Source of the DNA: Nostoc sp. FACHB-280
GTDB taxonomy: Bacteria; Cyanobacteriota; Cyanobacteriia; Cyanobacteriales; Nostocaceae
Direction: 5' to 3'
Length of the DNA: 64,000 nucleotides
NCBI RefSeq assembly: GCF_014697615.1
Contig: NZ_JACJSD010000031.1
Span: 1-64,000, forward strand
The position numbers were made by a program, and so were the translations under genes. Position 1 is the first letter of the stretch, and the number at the start of each line of letters is the position of its first letter. This document shows positions 63,367-64,000 of this stretch, one piece after another. A model generated the notes under the pieces. It was not told where the DNA came from. It searched no databases and worked only from the letters and a program-made list of their open reading frames with translations.

Positions 63367-64000
63367 TTAAGCCGCAGGTTCCAACAACTGAATATTTGAG
63401 AAAATAAACTCTTGAATATTCAGATGTCCATTGGTTTCGGTGCGAATTTCTCGACGGTTGAGAATAAAGTATTTGCCTACTTTTTCATATTCATCGGTAA
63501 ATTCGCTTCTACTACCTTTCTGTTCGCCAGTGGTGGGGTCATGGTAGATAGAGTCATAAGTGTGAGATAAGTAGCCTTCGCCAGTGTCGTGGCTGCTGAA
63601 AGTGTTGATAGTTACGACTACGCCGTGAATGTGACGGTGAACCAGACAAACTTCGTTATTGCGGACTTTATATTTATCGCCAGTACCTTTACCACCAAGG
63701 ATGATTTCGACTGCATCACTTAAGTCGGTGTCACCATAGCTAAAAGTATTTTCGCCGTGGGTTTGTTCAAAACTGCGACGGACACGGTGAATAGCAATTT
63801 CCCAAGCTTGACCGTGGATAGCTTTTTTAACGGCTTCGTCTTCTACTCCCAAAACTTCCGCTTTGAGTTCAGCATTAATGATTACTTTACCTGTAGTAAC
63901 TTTATCGTCATACTTATAGGTAACATCTGCGGTATAACCGGGAAAATTATTATCCCATGTGTAACGGTTTTCATAAGCAGCCCGGAAAAGTTCCTGAGCA
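63367..64000 (-). CDS. DUF3386 family protein, 5' end outside window
   Basis: The frame is open from the stop at 63367 through to the window edge (at least 211 residues), including the N-terminal AQELFRAAYENRYTWDNNFP and GYTADVTYKYDDKVTTGKV. Later parts are AIHGQAWEIAIHRVRRSFEQTHGENTFSYGDTD and NRREIRTETNGHLNIQEFIF. This is a cyanobacterial DUF3386 protein of unknown function. Some internal ATG/GTG codons exist, but homology-like sequence continues upstream, so the true start lies beyond 64000. Confidence 0.85.
   Translation of the reverse strand, partial: AQELFRAAYENRYTWDNNFPGYTADVTYKYDDKVTTGKVIINAELKAEVLGVEDEAVKKAIHGQAWEIAIHRVRRSFEQTHGENTFSYGDTDLSDAVEIILGGKGTGDKYKVRNNEVCLVHRHIHGVVVTINTFSSHDTGEGYLSHTYDSIYHDPTTGEQKGSRSEFTDEYEKVGKYFILNRREIRTETNGHLNIQEFIFSNIQLLEPAA

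Overview
The window looks like chromosomal DNA of a filamentous, probably heterocyst-forming cyanobacterium (Nostocales: Nostoc/Anabaena/Calothrix-type). The evidence is very frequent HIP1 octamers (GCGATCGC), a HetZ-family gene, cyanobacterium-restricted families (DUF751/Ycf33, DUF2808, DUF3386, the paired small lipoproteins), a groESL operon with CIRCE plus a K-box, several Uma2-type genes, and many short dispersed and tandem repeats between genes. No rRNA, tRNA or CRISPR array was recognised.

Layout. 1-9.6 kb: tail of a transposase, DUF167 protein, a flippase-like membrane protein, two paralogous lipoproteins, larC, a YrdC/Sua5-type gene, a HetZ-related gene, a convergent nuclease/Dam-methylase pair, ycf33 and rbfA. 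9.6-22 kb: a Ser/Thr kinase, Uma2 proteins, rtcB, a remnant zone (cysteine desulfurase 3' fragment and truncated RAYT transposase), then an eCIS-core (DUF4157) protein with a nucleotidyltransferase-like C-terminus beside an eCIS-type AAA+ ATPase, and an intact cysteine desulfurase. 22-33 kb: serA, prmA, a CbiG-C protein, a TspO relative, mutS, an O-antigen-ligase-like gene overlapping a YaaW gene, and a renalase-like oxidoreductase. 34-42.7 kb: an uncharacterised cluster with a membrane-anchored Hsp70-like ATPase, then topA and an Eis-like acetyltransferase flanked by inverted copies of one ~120-bp repeat. 42.9-50.7 kb: aroF with an upstream attenuator, a probable small RNA gene, a J-domain/pentapeptide fusion, a histidine kinase, an epimerase and a GH57 branching enzyme. 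51.5-64 kb: a DUF2808 protein, hemW, a PIN-TRAM protein, an AT-rich patch of unknown genes ending in a VapBC-like pair, groES-groEL, a NarL-type response regulator and the 3' part of a DUF3386 gene.

Most genes are monocistronic or in pairs. Clear functional units are groES-groEL, the O-antigen-ligase/YaaW overlap, the toxin-antitoxin pair, and the AAA+/eCIS-core pair.

The strongest new observation is upstream of aroF (DAHP synthase, minus strand). A 21-codon ORF with 8 aromatic codons (7 within 8 consecutive positions) is followed by alternative hairpins and a U-tract terminator 42 nt before aroF. This is the classic architecture of ribosome-mediated transcription attenuation. The second is the eCIS-core protein carrying a possible nucleotidyltransferase effector domain next to an AAA+ ATPase, with no visible structural eCIS genes.
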